The notes beneath the pieces are model-generated. The model saw only the letters and a list, made by a program, of their open reading frames with translations, was not told where the DNA came from and searched no databases. Of a stretch of DNA of 64,000 bases, positions 16,101-24,123 are shown one piece after another. Source of the DNA: Rhodospirillum sp. (GTDB taxonomy: Bacteria > Pseudomonadota > Alphaproteobacteria > Rhodospirillales > Rhodospirillaceae); NCBI GenBank assembly GCA_021741145.1, contig JAIOYK010000017.1:1-64000 (forward strand). Direction: 5' to 3'. The position numbers were made by a program, and so were the translations under genes. Numbering within the stretch: the first letter of the stretch is position 1; each line of letters starts with the position of its first letter.

Positions 16101-17192
16101 ATGCCCTCCCTTCAGCCCCTTCGCGCCATCGCCGCCCATGTCTTCGATCAGGCCATGATCCTCGATGCCGTGGGACCCTTGCAGGTCTTTTCCTCGGTCA
16201 ATGACGAGTTGGCCGTTCGCGGACAACCGCCCGCCTACCGGGTGCTGGTGACCGCCAGCGCGCCTGGTCCGGTGACCATGTCCGGCGGCTTGCGGCTTTA
16301 CGCCGACGCCGGTGTGGGCGATTGGCCGGATCTGGAGTTGGACACGCTGCTGGTCTCCGGTGGGCGGGGCGTTGACCTGGCGGCCAGGGACGAGGTCCTG
16401 CTCGCGGCTTTGCGGGGGCTGGAACCGCGGATCCGCCGCTTGGGCTCCATCTGCTCCGGCGCCCTGGTCCTGGCCGGGGCGGGGTTGCTGGATGGGCGTC
16501 CGGCCACCACCCATTGGAGCCGGGTGGAGCAGTTGCGGCGGGATCACCCCGCCGTGCGGGTTCTTGGCGACCGCTTGCACACCCATGCGCCGGAACCGGG
16601 GCCAGAGGGGGATCCCCACCTGTTCACCTCGGCGGGCGTGACGGCGGGGATCGATCTGGCGCTGTCCCTGGTGGAGGCGGATGTGGGGGTCAATCTCGCC
16701 CGGGCCGCGGCCCGGCGGTTGGTCATGTTCCTGCGCCGTCCCGGAGGGCAGAATCAGTTCTCCGCCTTCCTGGAACCGGCCTTGGAGCGGGCGCCCCGCC
16801 TCGCGGAGCTGCTGGTTTGGATTCCGGGAAACCTGAACGCGGACCTGTCCCTGGAGGCCTTGGCCCAGAGGGCGAACATGTCCACTCGGAGTTTCTCCCG
16901 GCTGTTTCGGGATCAATTGGGATCCACCCCCGCGGCCTATGTGGAGCGGGTCCGGGTGGAGGCGGCCCGGGCGGAACTGGCGGCCTCCGGCCCCGACGCC
17001 TCGGTGGGCGCCGTGGCCCGGGCCGCGGGGTTTGGCCATCCGGAAACCATGCGGCGGGCCTTCCACCGATATCTGGGCATCGGTCCCAGTGACTATGCCG
17101 CCCGCTTTGGGGTGACGCTGGCGCCACCCCCGTCCTTCCCTTCCTCTTCATCTTCCCCTTCCCCTTCCCTCTTGGAGGAGAACCGCCCGTGA
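16101..17192 (+). CDS. GlxA-family regulator (DJ-1/PfpI-like + AraC HTH)
   Basis: About 363 residues. The N-terminal half is a DJ-1/PfpI-like ligand domain with DTLLVSGG near residue 90 and the GSICSGALVLAGAGLLDGR nucleophile-elbow segment near 115. The C-terminal half is an AraC tandem HTH with LALEALAQRANMSTRSFSRL-like spacing and a final FGHPETMRRAFHRYLG. Such regulators control amino-acid-derivative or aldehyde metabolism. The ATG at 16101 fits better than one at 16092. Its TGA overlaps the GTG start of the MFS gene, so it probably regulates or is co-expressed with that exporter. Confidence 0.85.
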   Translation: MPSLQPLRAIAAHVFDQAMILDAVGPLQVFSSVNDELAVRGQPPAYRVLVTASAPGPVTMSGGLRLYADAGVGDWPDLELDTLLVSGGRGVDLAARDEVLLAALRGLEPRIRRLGSICSGALVLAGAGLLDGRPATTHWSRVEQLRRDHPAVRVLGDRLHTHAPEPGPEGDPHLFTSAGVTAGIDLALSLVEADVGVNLARAAARRLVMFLRRPGGQNQFSAFLEPALERAPRLAELLVWIPGNLNADLSLEALAQRANMSTRSFSRLFRDQLGSTPAAYVERVRVEAARAELAASGPDASVGAVARAAGFGHPETMRRAFHRYLGIGPSDYAARFGVTLAPPPSFPSSSSSPSPSLLEENRP

Positions 17193-18376
17193 TCCGGTCC
17201 GCGCAAATCATCCTGTTCGCCGCCCAAGCCCTGTTTTGGAGCTGCGCGATCATTGGCATTACCGTAACCTCCCTGGTGGGCGAGGCTCTGGCGTCCGACC
17301 CGGCCTTGGCCACTCTGCCCATCGGCTTGCTGCTGGGCGGATCCCTGCTGTCGGTCCATCCCCTGTCCCTGTTTATGCAGCGCCATGGCCGTCGGGTGGG
17401 CTTTCTGATCGGTTCGGGGGCAGGGGTGGTGGGGGCCTTGGTCGCCGCTCTGGCCGTGCACCGGGCGAGTTTCCCCCTGTTCTGTCTGGGGGCGGCCCTC
17501 ATCGGCACCTATCAGGCTTCGGCCATGTTCTATCGCTTCGCCGCGGTGGACTCGGCACCACCGAACCGAGCCGGACGGGCGGCCGCCCTGGTGCTGGCCG
17601 GCGGCGTGGTGGCGGCGCTGCTCGGCCCGACCATCGCCGTCTGGTCCCGGGACCTGATGGCCATCCCCTTCATGGGAGCCTATCTGACCACCGCCGTGGT
17701 GGCGGCGACGGGCTTCCTGGTCTTGCTCGCCGCGCCAGAGGGTCGGGTCCCCGGAAACGCCGTGGGAGGCTGGGCCGCGGCCAAGGCCCTGCTGGCCCGC
17801 CCCAAGGTTCGCGCGGCCCTGATGGTGACCGCTTCCGGTCATGGGATGATGATTTTGGTGATGACCGCCACGCCGCTGGCCATGGCCTTCTGCGCCTTCG
17901 ACCTGAGCCAGTCCGCCCAGGTGATCCAGTGGCATGTCCTGGGCATGTTCCTGCCCGGCTTCATCAGCGGTCGTCTGGTGGACAAGCTGGGCGCCGGGCG
18001 GGTGGCGGTGATCGGCGGCACTGTCCTGCTGGTCAGCGTGGGGGTTGCCCTCTCGGGCGTGGCGCTTGGCCATTTCCTGGCCTCGTCCTTGCTGCTGGGC
18101 GCCGGGTGGAACCTGATGATGATCGCCGGAACCACCCTTTTGGGCCAGGCCCACGCGCCGGAGGAACGGGGCAATGCCCAGGGGTTGATGGAACTGGCCA
18201 ATGGTCTGGTGGCGGCGACGGCGTCCTTCGCCTCCGGCGCGCTGTTGGCTGGGGCGGGCTGGTCGCTGATCAACATGGGGGTGGCGCCGGTCCTGGTTTT
18301 AGTGGCCCTTGGGGCTTGGTTTCAGCTCTTCGGTGCCGGGCGCCAGGGCCTCACCGAGGCGGCGGGGAAACCTTGA
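17189..18376 (+). CDS. MFS transporter
   Basis: A 395-residue, 12-helix major facilitator. The loop-2 region contains LFMQRHGRRVGFLIGSGAG, a variant of the MFS motif A (G-x-x-x-D-R-x-G-R-R), and the second half repeats it as GRLVDKLGAGRVAVIGG. The GTG start at 17189 overlaps the stop of the GlxA-type regulator. Substrate is unknown; exporters of this layout often carry drugs or metabolites. Its 3' end overlaps the convergent lipoprotein gene by 26 nt. Confidence 0.82.
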   Translation: MIRSAQIILFAAQALFWSCAIIGITVTSLVGEALASDPALATLPIGLLLGGSLLSVHPLSLFMQRHGRRVGFLIGSGAGVVGALVAALAVHRASFPLFCLGAALIGTYQASAMFYRFAAVDSAPPNRAGRAAALVLAGGVVAALLGPTIAVWSRDLMAIPFMGAYLTTAVVAATGFLVLLAAPEGRVPGNAVGGWAAAKALLARPKVRAALMVTASGHGMMILVMTATPLAMAFCAFDLSQSAQVIQWHVLGMFLPGFISGRLVDKLGAGRVAVIGGTVLLVSVGVALSGVALGHFLASSLLLGAGWNLMMIAGTTLLGQAHAPEERGNAQGLMELANGLVAATASFASGALLAGAGWSLINMGVAPVLVLVALGAWFQLFGAGRQGLTEAAGKP

Positions 18377-18980
18377 TCACCGAGGGCGACCCTTCCCGGC
18401 CCGGGAAGGCCTGGACGGCGGCGCGGAGCAGGACCGGTAGGGCCGCGGCGTCGTCGGGGGACCGGTCCATTGTCTCCACCCGCAATTCGCTGATGGGGCG
18501 GATTTCGGCGGGATCCCGCTCCCCCAGATCCGCGCCATCGTGCAGGGTCATGACAAGCCAATGGATATAGGTGGTTTGGATGAAGGTCTGGCTTTCCCAG
18601 GGGTCTCCGAAGAAGGGCGGTGGCCCCCTCCGGAGGCGGCCGGTCATCACCGGACGCTCGGTGGTTTCCATCCGCGGGCCGTCGGTGCCGTAGGTGAAGG
18701 AGATCACCCAGGGAGTCGCTTCTGTCTCCGCCGGTTCCATGACCGTGGCGCCCATGGCCTTCAATTCGCTGGCCAGACGGTCGCGGCTCCGATCCCATTC
18801 CAGACTGGCGGCCTGGGATCCCCGGGGGCGGACGGATAGGGTCAGGCCGGACAGGCTTTTCGGCGTGCCCGGATCCACATAGGCGGTTACCCGCGCCCGC
18901 TCCATCGAAGGCGCGCAAGCGGCGGTGAGCAGGGTCATGGCCGCGATGAGGGCGGTGGAGAGGCGTCTGGTAGGGATCAT
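18351..18980 (-). CDS. DUF4136-like lipoprotein
   Basis: A 209-residue protein with a signal peptide and lipobox ending TLLTAAC near residue 23. The mature part has VTAYVDPGTPKSLSGLTLSV, then a pair of beta strands with WVISFTYGTDGP and WLVMTLHDGADL, which resembles the DUF4136 group of outer-membrane-associated lipoproteins. The ATG at 18980 places the signal peptide correctly; the longer frame upstream is antisense to the antiporter. The gene is divergent from the CPA2 antiporter by only 9 nt. Function unknown. Confidence 0.7.
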   Translation of the reverse strand: MIPTRRLSTALIAAMTLLTAACAPSMERARVTAYVDPGTPKSLSGLTLSVRPRGSQAASLEWDRSRDRLASELKAMGATVMEPAETEATPWVISFTYGTDGPRMETTERPVMTGRLRRGPPPFFGDPWESQTFIQTTYIHWLVMTLHDGADLGERDPAEIRPISELRVETMDRSPDDAAALPVLLRAAVQAFPGREGSPSVIKVSPPPR

Positions 18981-18989
18981 AGGGCAAGG

Positions 18990-20855
18990 ATGAGCCCGGA
19001 CCATGGCGATTTCAAGGTGGTCTCCGCGACGGTGACACGCGCCCTTGACCGTTTCGGTTCCCGGGATCAAGGAAGGAGCTCCGCCTCTCTGTCCCTCGGA
19101 TTCTTGAAACCCATGGCCGCCTTGAAAGCCGAATTGACCGATGCCGCCCGGGACGCCGTTCAGAGGGTGGGCGAGGTGGCGCGGGACGCCGTTGGCGTGT
19201 CCGACGGGACCCACGATTTCATCGCGCCCATCCTTGTGCTGCTGGGTCTGGCCCTGGTCTGCGTGCCCCTGTCGGCCCGCCTGCGACTGGGGCCGGTACT
19301 CGGCTATCTGGTGGCCGGAGCGGTGGTCGGCCCCCACGGCCTGGGGGCTGTCGCCGAAGTCCATTCGGTCGCCCAGGTGGCGGAATTGGGCGTGGTCTTC
19401 CTGCTCTTCGTGATTGGGCTGGAGGTGACCTCGGCGAAGTTGGCCGCGGTGGGACGAAAAACCCTGATGCTGGGTGTCATCCAGATCACCGGAACCTGGG
19501 TACTGGGGTCGCTGACCTTCTCGGTCCTTGGTGCCCCCACGGCGGGGGCCATGGTCGTCGGCGGTGCCCTGTCCCTCTCCTCGACGGCCATCGTCCTGAT
19601 GATCCTGGAGGAACGGGGGCAATTGGAAACGCGCTTCGGCCGATCGGCCCTGGCCATCTTGCTGTTGCAGGACATGATGGTCGGCCCGCTTCTCGTCCTG
19701 GTGACGGTGCTGGGGAAACAGGGCGGGACCTTGGGGCCTGAGCTGTGGATGGCATTCGGTGGGGCGGGCCTGAAGACCATCGCGGCCATCGCCCTGATCC
19801 TCACCCTGGGGCGGCTGGTCCTGGGGCGCTTGTTCCAGGCCGTGGCCGGTTTGCGCAGCCCGGAATTGTTCGCCGCCATGGCCCTGCTCTGCGCCCTGGG
19901 AACGAGTTGGCTGACCGGGCAAGCGGGGCTGTCCATGGCCTTCGGTGCCTTCCTGGCCGGATTTGTGCTGGCCGAGACCGCCTACAGCCACCAAATTCAA
20001 GCCGACATCGAACCCTTTCGAGGGCTGCTCCTGGGTCTGTTCTTCATGACCGTTGGCATGAGCATCGACGTCGCCCTGGCCTGGGAGCGCATTGGCGAGG
20101 TCCTGGTGGTTCTGGCAGCGCTGACGGTGGGCAAGGGAGCGGTGGTCGCCCTCGCCGCCATGGCGCTTGGCGAACGGGGATGGCGGGCGCTGCGCCTGGG
20201 CGTGGTTCTGTCCCAGGGCAGCGAATTCGCCTTCGTGCTTCTGGCATTGGCCCTCTCCAACGACCTGATCCCGACGAAGGGGCATGACATCCTGGTTCTG
20301 GCCGTGGCCTTGTCCATGGCCATCACGCCGATGTTGACGGCCCTGGCGAGCCATGTCTTGGTCCTGGCCGAGCGGCGGGAGGCCATGGCCGGGGGCATTC
20401 CCCTGGCCGATGATGGCGCCGGGGAGGGGACCGAGGGGCATGTGATCGTCGTGGGTCTTGGCGAGGTGGGGCGCATCGTCTCCGGTCTGCTCAAGGCCCG
20501 GGGGATCCCCTATTTGGTCCTCGACACCAGCCCGGGCCAGATCCTGGAAGCGCGGGCCAGGGGCGAGCCCGTGCAGTATGGCGACGCCACCGTCCCCGCG
20601 GTTCTGAAGGCCTCCGGCGCGGCCCGGGCCAAGGCGGTGGTGGTCGCCACCCACCTGCCCGAGGTGGCCGCCCGTCTGGCCCATCTGGCGCCGGACTGCT
20701 TTCCCAACGCGCTGCTCTGCGCCCGGGGGGTGGACGAGGCGACGGTGACGCGCTTGCGTGAAGCGGGCCTACGCGAAGTGGTGTCCGAAACCACGGACGT
20801 GGGTCTGCGCCTCGCGGGGCTGGCCGCGGAAGCGGTCGAGGGGGACCGGCCCTGA
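18990..20855 (+). CDS. CPA2-family cation/proton antiporter with RCK domain
   Basis: Up to 621 residues. About 12 membrane helices (roughly 75-465) carry Kef-type patterns such as LGYLVAGAVVGPHGLG, ELGVVFLLFVIGLEV and LSLSSTAIVLMIL. A C-terminal TrkA-N domain starts at HVIVVGLGEVGRIVSGLL near 487 and has no TrkA-C after it. It most likely exports K+ or Na+ in exchange for H+, with NAD(H)-linked gating. The start is uncertain: 18990 gives a long basic leader, while an ATG at 19113 begins closer to the amphipathic helix preceding the first membrane segment. Confidence 0.82.
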   Translation: MSPDHGDFKVVSATVTRALDRFGSRDQGRSSASLSLGFLKPMAALKAELTDAARDAVQRVGEVARDAVGVSDGTHDFIAPILVLLGLALVCVPLSARLRLGPVLGYLVAGAVVGPHGLGAVAEVHSVAQVAELGVVFLLFVIGLEVTSAKLAAVGRKTLMLGVIQITGTWVLGSLTFSVLGAPTAGAMVVGGALSLSSTAIVLMILEERGQLETRFGRSALAILLLQDMMVGPLLVLVTVLGKQGGTLGPELWMAFGGAGLKTIAAIALILTLGRLVLGRLFQAVAGLRSPELFAAMALLCALGTSWLTGQAGLSMAFGAFLAGFVLAETAYSHQIQADIEPFRGLLLGLFFMTVGMSIDVALAWERIGEVLVVLAALTVGKGAVVALAAMALGERGWRALRLGVVLSQGSEFAFVLLALALSNDLIPTKGHDILVLAVALSMAITPMLTALASHVLVLAERREAMAGGIPLADDGAGEGTEGHVIVVGLGEVGRIVSGLLKARGIPYLVLDTSPGQILEARARGEPVQYGDATVPAVLKASGAARAKAVVVATHLPEVAARLAHLAPDCFPNALLCARGVDEATVTRLREAGLREVVSETTDVGLRLAGLAAEAVEGDRP

Positions 20856-20892
20856 CGGGGCCGAGGGGGACCGCCCCTGACGGGGCCGAGGG
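20838..20892 (+). repeat. 25-bp tandem duplication spanning a stop codon
   Basis: Two nearly identical 25-bp units (20838-20862 and 20863-20887) and the beginning of a third follow each other. The first contains the last five codons and TGA of the antiporter, and the second repeats them out of use after the stop. Each unit is partly self-complementary (GGCCC/GGGGCC). Confidence 0.8.
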
Positions 20893-21013
20893 GACCCCAC
20901 CTCTCAAGGGGCCAGTGGGTTGGCGGAATGTCCCAGGGGGACAAGACTTTCCCTCTAGCCTGGGATCGGTACCCCGTTATAATCACGGACGCTTCGCAAC
21001 AATTCCGTGATCC

Positions 21014-22168
21014 ATGGACAAAGTCGCACTCCTCAAAACCCTCGACGCCCACCGCCGCTGGCTCGCCGGGGAACGGGGGGGCGTGCGCGCGGACCTGTCG
21101 GGTCAAGATTTGCGCGATCATGGATTTTGGGGCGCGGATCTGCGCCAGGTCATTCTGCGGGAAGCGGATTTGTCGGGATGCAACTTCGCCCAGACGGACC
21201 TGACCGGTGCCGACCTGTTCAAGGCGAAGTTTGACGGCGCGGATTTGCGCGGGGCGCGTCTGGCCCAGGCGGAATTGCGTGGAGTCTCGATGACCGGAGC
21301 GAAACTCGCCGGATGCGACCTGACCGGTCAGAATTTCCGCCGGGGCCTTCGCTTCGACGGAGAGGGTGAACCCCAGACCGTGCCTCAGGACCTTTCTGGA
21401 GCGGATTTCTCCGGCGCCAACCTGACCGGTGTCGACGCCACGGGCGCGGATTTGTCTGGCGCGATCCTGTCCAATGCCCGATTGGATCACGCCAATCTGA
21501 CCGAAGCCGATTGCCATGGCGCCGATCTGTCGGGCGCTTTCCTCACTGGGGCCACGCTCGCAAACGCCAACCTGCGGAGTGCCCGGCTCGTGGGGGCGAA
21601 CCTGGGGGGGACGGACTTCAGCGGGGCCAGCCTGTCCTTGGCGGACCTGACGGGCGTCGACATGGGAACGTCCAGCCTCGCCGGGGCGGACCTGCTGGGT
21701 GCCCTGCTTGATGGGGCCTCCCTGCCCGCCAAGGGGGAGGTGGAGCAGGCCTTGGTGGGCAAGGTTCTGGAACGCCATCTGGCTTGGTTGATGAACGGCG
21801 CCGGGACGGCCGCGGACCTGTCGGGGATGGATCTGTCGGGGATGGACCTGTCCGGATCCAATTTGGCGGGGGCCAATCTCGCCGGGACTCTCCTTGCCCG
21901 GGCCAATTTGCGGGGATCCAGTCTTGTCCTCGCCGACTTGTCGGGGGCGGTGTTGATTGGCGCCGACCTGGGGGACACCGATCTGCGGGGCGCCAGCCTG
22001 AAGGACACGGACCTGACCGGCGCCAATCTGGCGGGGGCGCGCACGGGGGAGGCGGAACTGCTGACCGGAGGGGGGGCGTCCTCCAGCCGCGTCGTGTCGA
22101 CGGATTTCACCGATGCCTGGGGGCGGGAGAATCCACCGCTTCCGCCGGAGGGGGAGGACTGGCCATGA
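21014..22168 (+). CDS. two-block pentapeptide-repeat protein
   Basis: A 384-residue protein made mostly of A(D/N)LxG pentapeptides that fold as a right-handed quadrilateral beta helix. It shows an internal duplication. Each half opens with a short helix containing HRRWL (residues about 14-18) or HLAWL (about 256-260), followed by G..ADLSG and the repeats. The first block covers about 25-235, the second 265-360. No signal peptide is visible, so it is probably cytoplasmic. The stop overlaps the CheD-like ATG (ATGA), making a two-gene unit. Pentapeptide proteins may mimic DNA or act as scaffolds; no specific role is supported here. Confidence 0.85.
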   Translation: MDKVALLKTLDAHRRWLAGERGGVRADLSGQDLRDHGFWGADLRQVILREADLSGCNFAQTDLTGADLFKAKFDGADLRGARLAQAELRGVSMTGAKLAGCDLTGQNFRRGLRFDGEGEPQTVPQDLSGADFSGANLTGVDATGADLSGAILSNARLDHANLTEADCHGADLSGAFLTGATLANANLRSARLVGANLGGTDFSGASLSLADLTGVDMGTSSLAGADLLGALLDGASLPAKGEVEQALVGKVLERHLAWLMNGAGTAADLSGMDLSGMDLSGSNLAGANLAGTLLARANLRGSSLVLADLSGAVLIGADLGDTDLRGASLKDTDLTGANLAGARTGEAELLTGGGASSSRVVSTDFTDAWGRENPPLPPEGEDWP

Positions 22169-22791
22169 GTGCGCCGCCGCCCGCGACACCGCCCCGCCGC
22201 CGTGTCCTGGACCCGCGGACCGGGGTAACCATCGTCCGAATCCAACGGGGCGAGCACCATGTGTCCCAGGCCCCCGACGAAGTTCTGTCCGCGGAGGTCG
22301 CGGCCAGCGTCGCCCTCTGTTGTCGGGATCCCAAGCGCAATATCGGTGGCATGGTCTGCATTTTGTTGCCCGCGGCCGAACCGGAACCGGGCTCCGCTCC
22401 CAACGATACACAGGACCTCGCTGTCTTCATCGAGCGTTACGGTGCCCATCTGCTGGAGCGCCTGTTCATTGAGCTGGAAAAGCGCGGCTGTCGCAAGACC
22501 CGCCTGGAAGCCAAGGTCTTTGGTGGGGGCGCCCGGGAAGGGGAAGACCCCGCCGCCGGTCCCCGAACCCTGGCCTTCGTCAATCGCTACCTGGAAGACT
22601 GGGGCATTCCCGTGTCCGAACGGGTCACCGGTGGGCGGAAGGTCCGCCGGGTCCAGTACTTCCCCGTTACCGGTAAGGCTCGGGTCATGGTTCTGGATGA
22701 TACCAAGGCACCCGCGGCCGCCGCGCTGGAACAGCGGCGCTCTCCCATCGTTCGCCTGGAACAGGACGGCGTGGTGGAGATCTGGGACTGA
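22165..22791 (+). CDS. CheD-like protein lacking the catalytic Cys and His
   Basis: A 208-residue protein with the CheD fold pattern: VALCCRDPKRNIGGM near residues 49-63, LLERLFIELEKRGCRKTRLEAKVFGGG near 130, and VTGGRKVRRVQYFPVTGKARV near 170. CheD deamidates or de-esterifies chemoreceptor glutamines using a Cys-His pair in GSCVAVC...AMAHVMLP. Here the aligned positions are Ser48 (for Cys) and Cys65 (for His), with the same 17-residue spacing, so standard activity is unlikely. No che genes are nearby. It is coupled to the pentapeptide-repeat gene. A binding or scaffold role is possible. Confidence 0.75.
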   Translation: MSAPPPATPPRRRVLDPRTGVTIVRIQRGEHHVSQAPDEVLSAEVAASVALCCRDPKRNIGGMVCILLPAAEPEPGSAPNDTQDLAVFIERYGAHLLERLFIELEKRGCRKTRLEAKVFGGGAREGEDPAAGPRTLAFVNRYLEDWGIPVSERVTGGRKVRRVQYFPVTGKARVMVLDDTKAPAAAALEQRRSPIVRLEQDGVVEIWD

Positions 22792-22931
22792 TCCATGGGC
22801 CTTGTGTGGGTAAGAATGGCCCTCTTCCATTTGGGACTAATTTTGTCCACAATGCCCTTCGCCGCGCCGCGGGAGGGGTCATGGTCCGGCGGCATTCCGA
22901 GCAAACGCAAGATGCATGAGGGGATCAACAG

Positions 22932-23138
22932 ATGAGCGCCGACGACCTGAAGGCCGAGATTAAGAACGAGATTAAGAAACTGAACGCCCGCGCCACCCAG
23001 TCCAAGATGGACCTGCACGACCTGTCCGAGGACCTGCCCATTGGGTGGGAAAAAATCATGGAACAGGCCGAGGCCACCTTCAAGGCCTACGAGCTTCTGA
23101 CCACCAAGCGCGCCGAATTGAAGGCCCTGGAGGGCTGA
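22932..23138 (+). CDS. CCE_0567-type (DUF683) small metalloprotein
   Basis: A 68-residue, two-helix Rop-like protein. The sequence KKLNARATQSKMDLHDLSED followed by LP.GWEKIMEQAEATF matches the CCE_0567/DUF683 group, small helical hairpins usually encoded in nitrogen-fixation clusters beside nifX. The His in MDLHDL is the likely metal ligand. No other nif gene is in the window, so this copy is an orphan. There is a GGGGATCAAC stretch before the ATG. Confidence 0.78.
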   Translation: MSADDLKAEIKNEIKKLNARATQSKMDLHDLSEDLPIGWEKIMEQAEATFKAYELLTTKRAELKALEG

Positions 23139-23141
23139 AAT

Positions 23142-23193
23142 TAGAGCGATTCGCGGAGAAGTGGACGTCGGTTTTCCGCCGCGAAATCGCTCT
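23142..23193. repeat. alphaproteobacterial dispersed hairpin repeat
   Basis: TAGAGCGATT and AATCGCTCT ends enclose a GTGGACGTCGGTTTTCCGC core. This general sequence (AGAGCGATT...GTGGAC.CCGGTTTTCC...AATCGCTC) is widespread in alphaproteobacterial intergenic DNA. It sits just after the metalloprotein stop and can fold as a long hairpin. Confidence 0.75.
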
Positions 23194-23216
23194 TCGTTAT
23201 TGAGTCCAGATCAAAA

Positions 23217-23253
23217 GACCAATCCTCCGTCCGACCGCGGACGGGGGATTGGC
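23217..23253 (-). terminator. rho-independent terminator of the SDR gene
   Basis: On the minus strand, CCAATCCCCCGTCC pairs with GGACGGAGGATTGG (one mismatch) around a six-base loop and is followed by TCTTTT. It lies 12 bp past the SDR stop codon. Confidence 0.8.
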
Positions 23254-23264
23254 CTTGGTTGGTA

Positions 23265-24056
23265 TTACAGGCTGTCGATGACACCGCCGTCGACCCGCAG
23301 GGCCGCGCCACTGGTGGCCGAGGCCTGTCTGGAGCAGGTGTACACCACCATATTGGCCACTTCCTCCACCGTCGCGGCGCGCTGGATGATGGACGAGGGA
23401 CGCTTGGCCATGACGAAGGCCGCGGCCGCGGTTTCGATGTCCGTTCCCTTGGCCTTGGCGTCCTCGGCGAGCATGCCCGCCAGACCCTCGGTCAAAGTGG
23501 GGCCAGGCAGGACCGAATTGACGGTGACCCCGGTTCCCGCCATGCGCTTGGCCAGACCCCGGGCGATGGACACCAGGGCTGTCTTGGTGAAGCCATAGTG
23601 GATCATGTCCGAGGGGATGTTGAACGCCGATTCCGAGGATATGAAGACCACCCGGCCCCAACCGCTCCTTTCCATACCTGGCAGATAGGCGCGGCTCAAC
23701 CGTACACCCGAAAGGATATTAATGTCGAAGAACCGGACCCATTCCTCGTCGGGGACCTCGAAGAAGTCTTGGGGATTATAGACTCCCAGGTTGTTCACCA
23801 GGATATCCGCGGCCGGATGGGTGGCGACCAGGGCCGCGCAGCCCTCGGCCGTGCCCAGGTCGCCCACGAATCCGACGGCCTTGGCGTCCGGGGACCCCGC
23901 GACGAGGGCCATCAGAGCGCCGTCCACCTTATCTTGGGCACGACCAGTGATGACCACTTCGGCACCTGCCGCGGCGAGACCCCTGGCGCTTTCCAGGCCG
24001 ATACCGGCGGTCGATCCGGTGACAATGGCCTTGAGGCCCGTCAAATCGATATGCAT
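23265..24056 (-). CDS. short-chain dehydrogenase/reductase
   Basis: A 263-residue classical SDR with TGSTAGIG near residue 12, NNLG near 84, SSESA near 138 and the catalytic YGFTK near 152, ending with a RVDGGVIDSL tail. An extra segment of about 20 residues before the C-terminal region (AEDAKAKGTDIETAAAAFV) fits SDRs that oxidise larger alcohols. The ATG at 24056 has GGAGAGG upstream; the ATG at 24095 lies within the operator-like DNA. Its own strong terminator follows. Substrate unknown. Confidence 0.85.
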   Translation of the reverse strand: MHIDLTGLKAIVTGSTAGIGLESARGLAAAGAEVVITGRAQDKVDGALMALVAGSPDAKAVGFVGDLGTAEGCAALVATHPAADILVNNLGVYNPQDFFEVPDEEWVRFFDINILSGVRLSRAYLPGMERSGWGRVVFISSESAFNIPSDMIHYGFTKTALVSIARGLAKRMAGTGVTVNSVLPGPTLTEGLAGMLAEDAKAKGTDIETAAAAFVMAKRPSSIIQRAATVEEVANMVVYTCSRQASATSGAALRVDGGVIDSL

Positions 24057-24075
24057 CGCATCCTCTCCCAATTGA

Positions 24076-24107
24076 AATATCGATATTGAGTGCAATCTAC
24101 GATATTT
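24076..24107. promoter_or_regulatory. possible operator: AATATCGATATT palindrome plus second CGATATT
   Basis: A perfect 12-bp palindrome (24076-24087) is followed by another CGATATT at 24101-24107, directly upstream of the SDR start and after the ammonia-lyase gene. No regulator gene is adjacent. Confidence 0.4.
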
Positions 24108-24123
24108 TTCGCGAACAAAGGAG

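Noticed and set aside
14994-17066. 690-codon minus-strand frame
   Set aside because: It runs antisense across the LysR gene, a terminator and the AraC-type gene, so it cannot be a real protein-coding unit.
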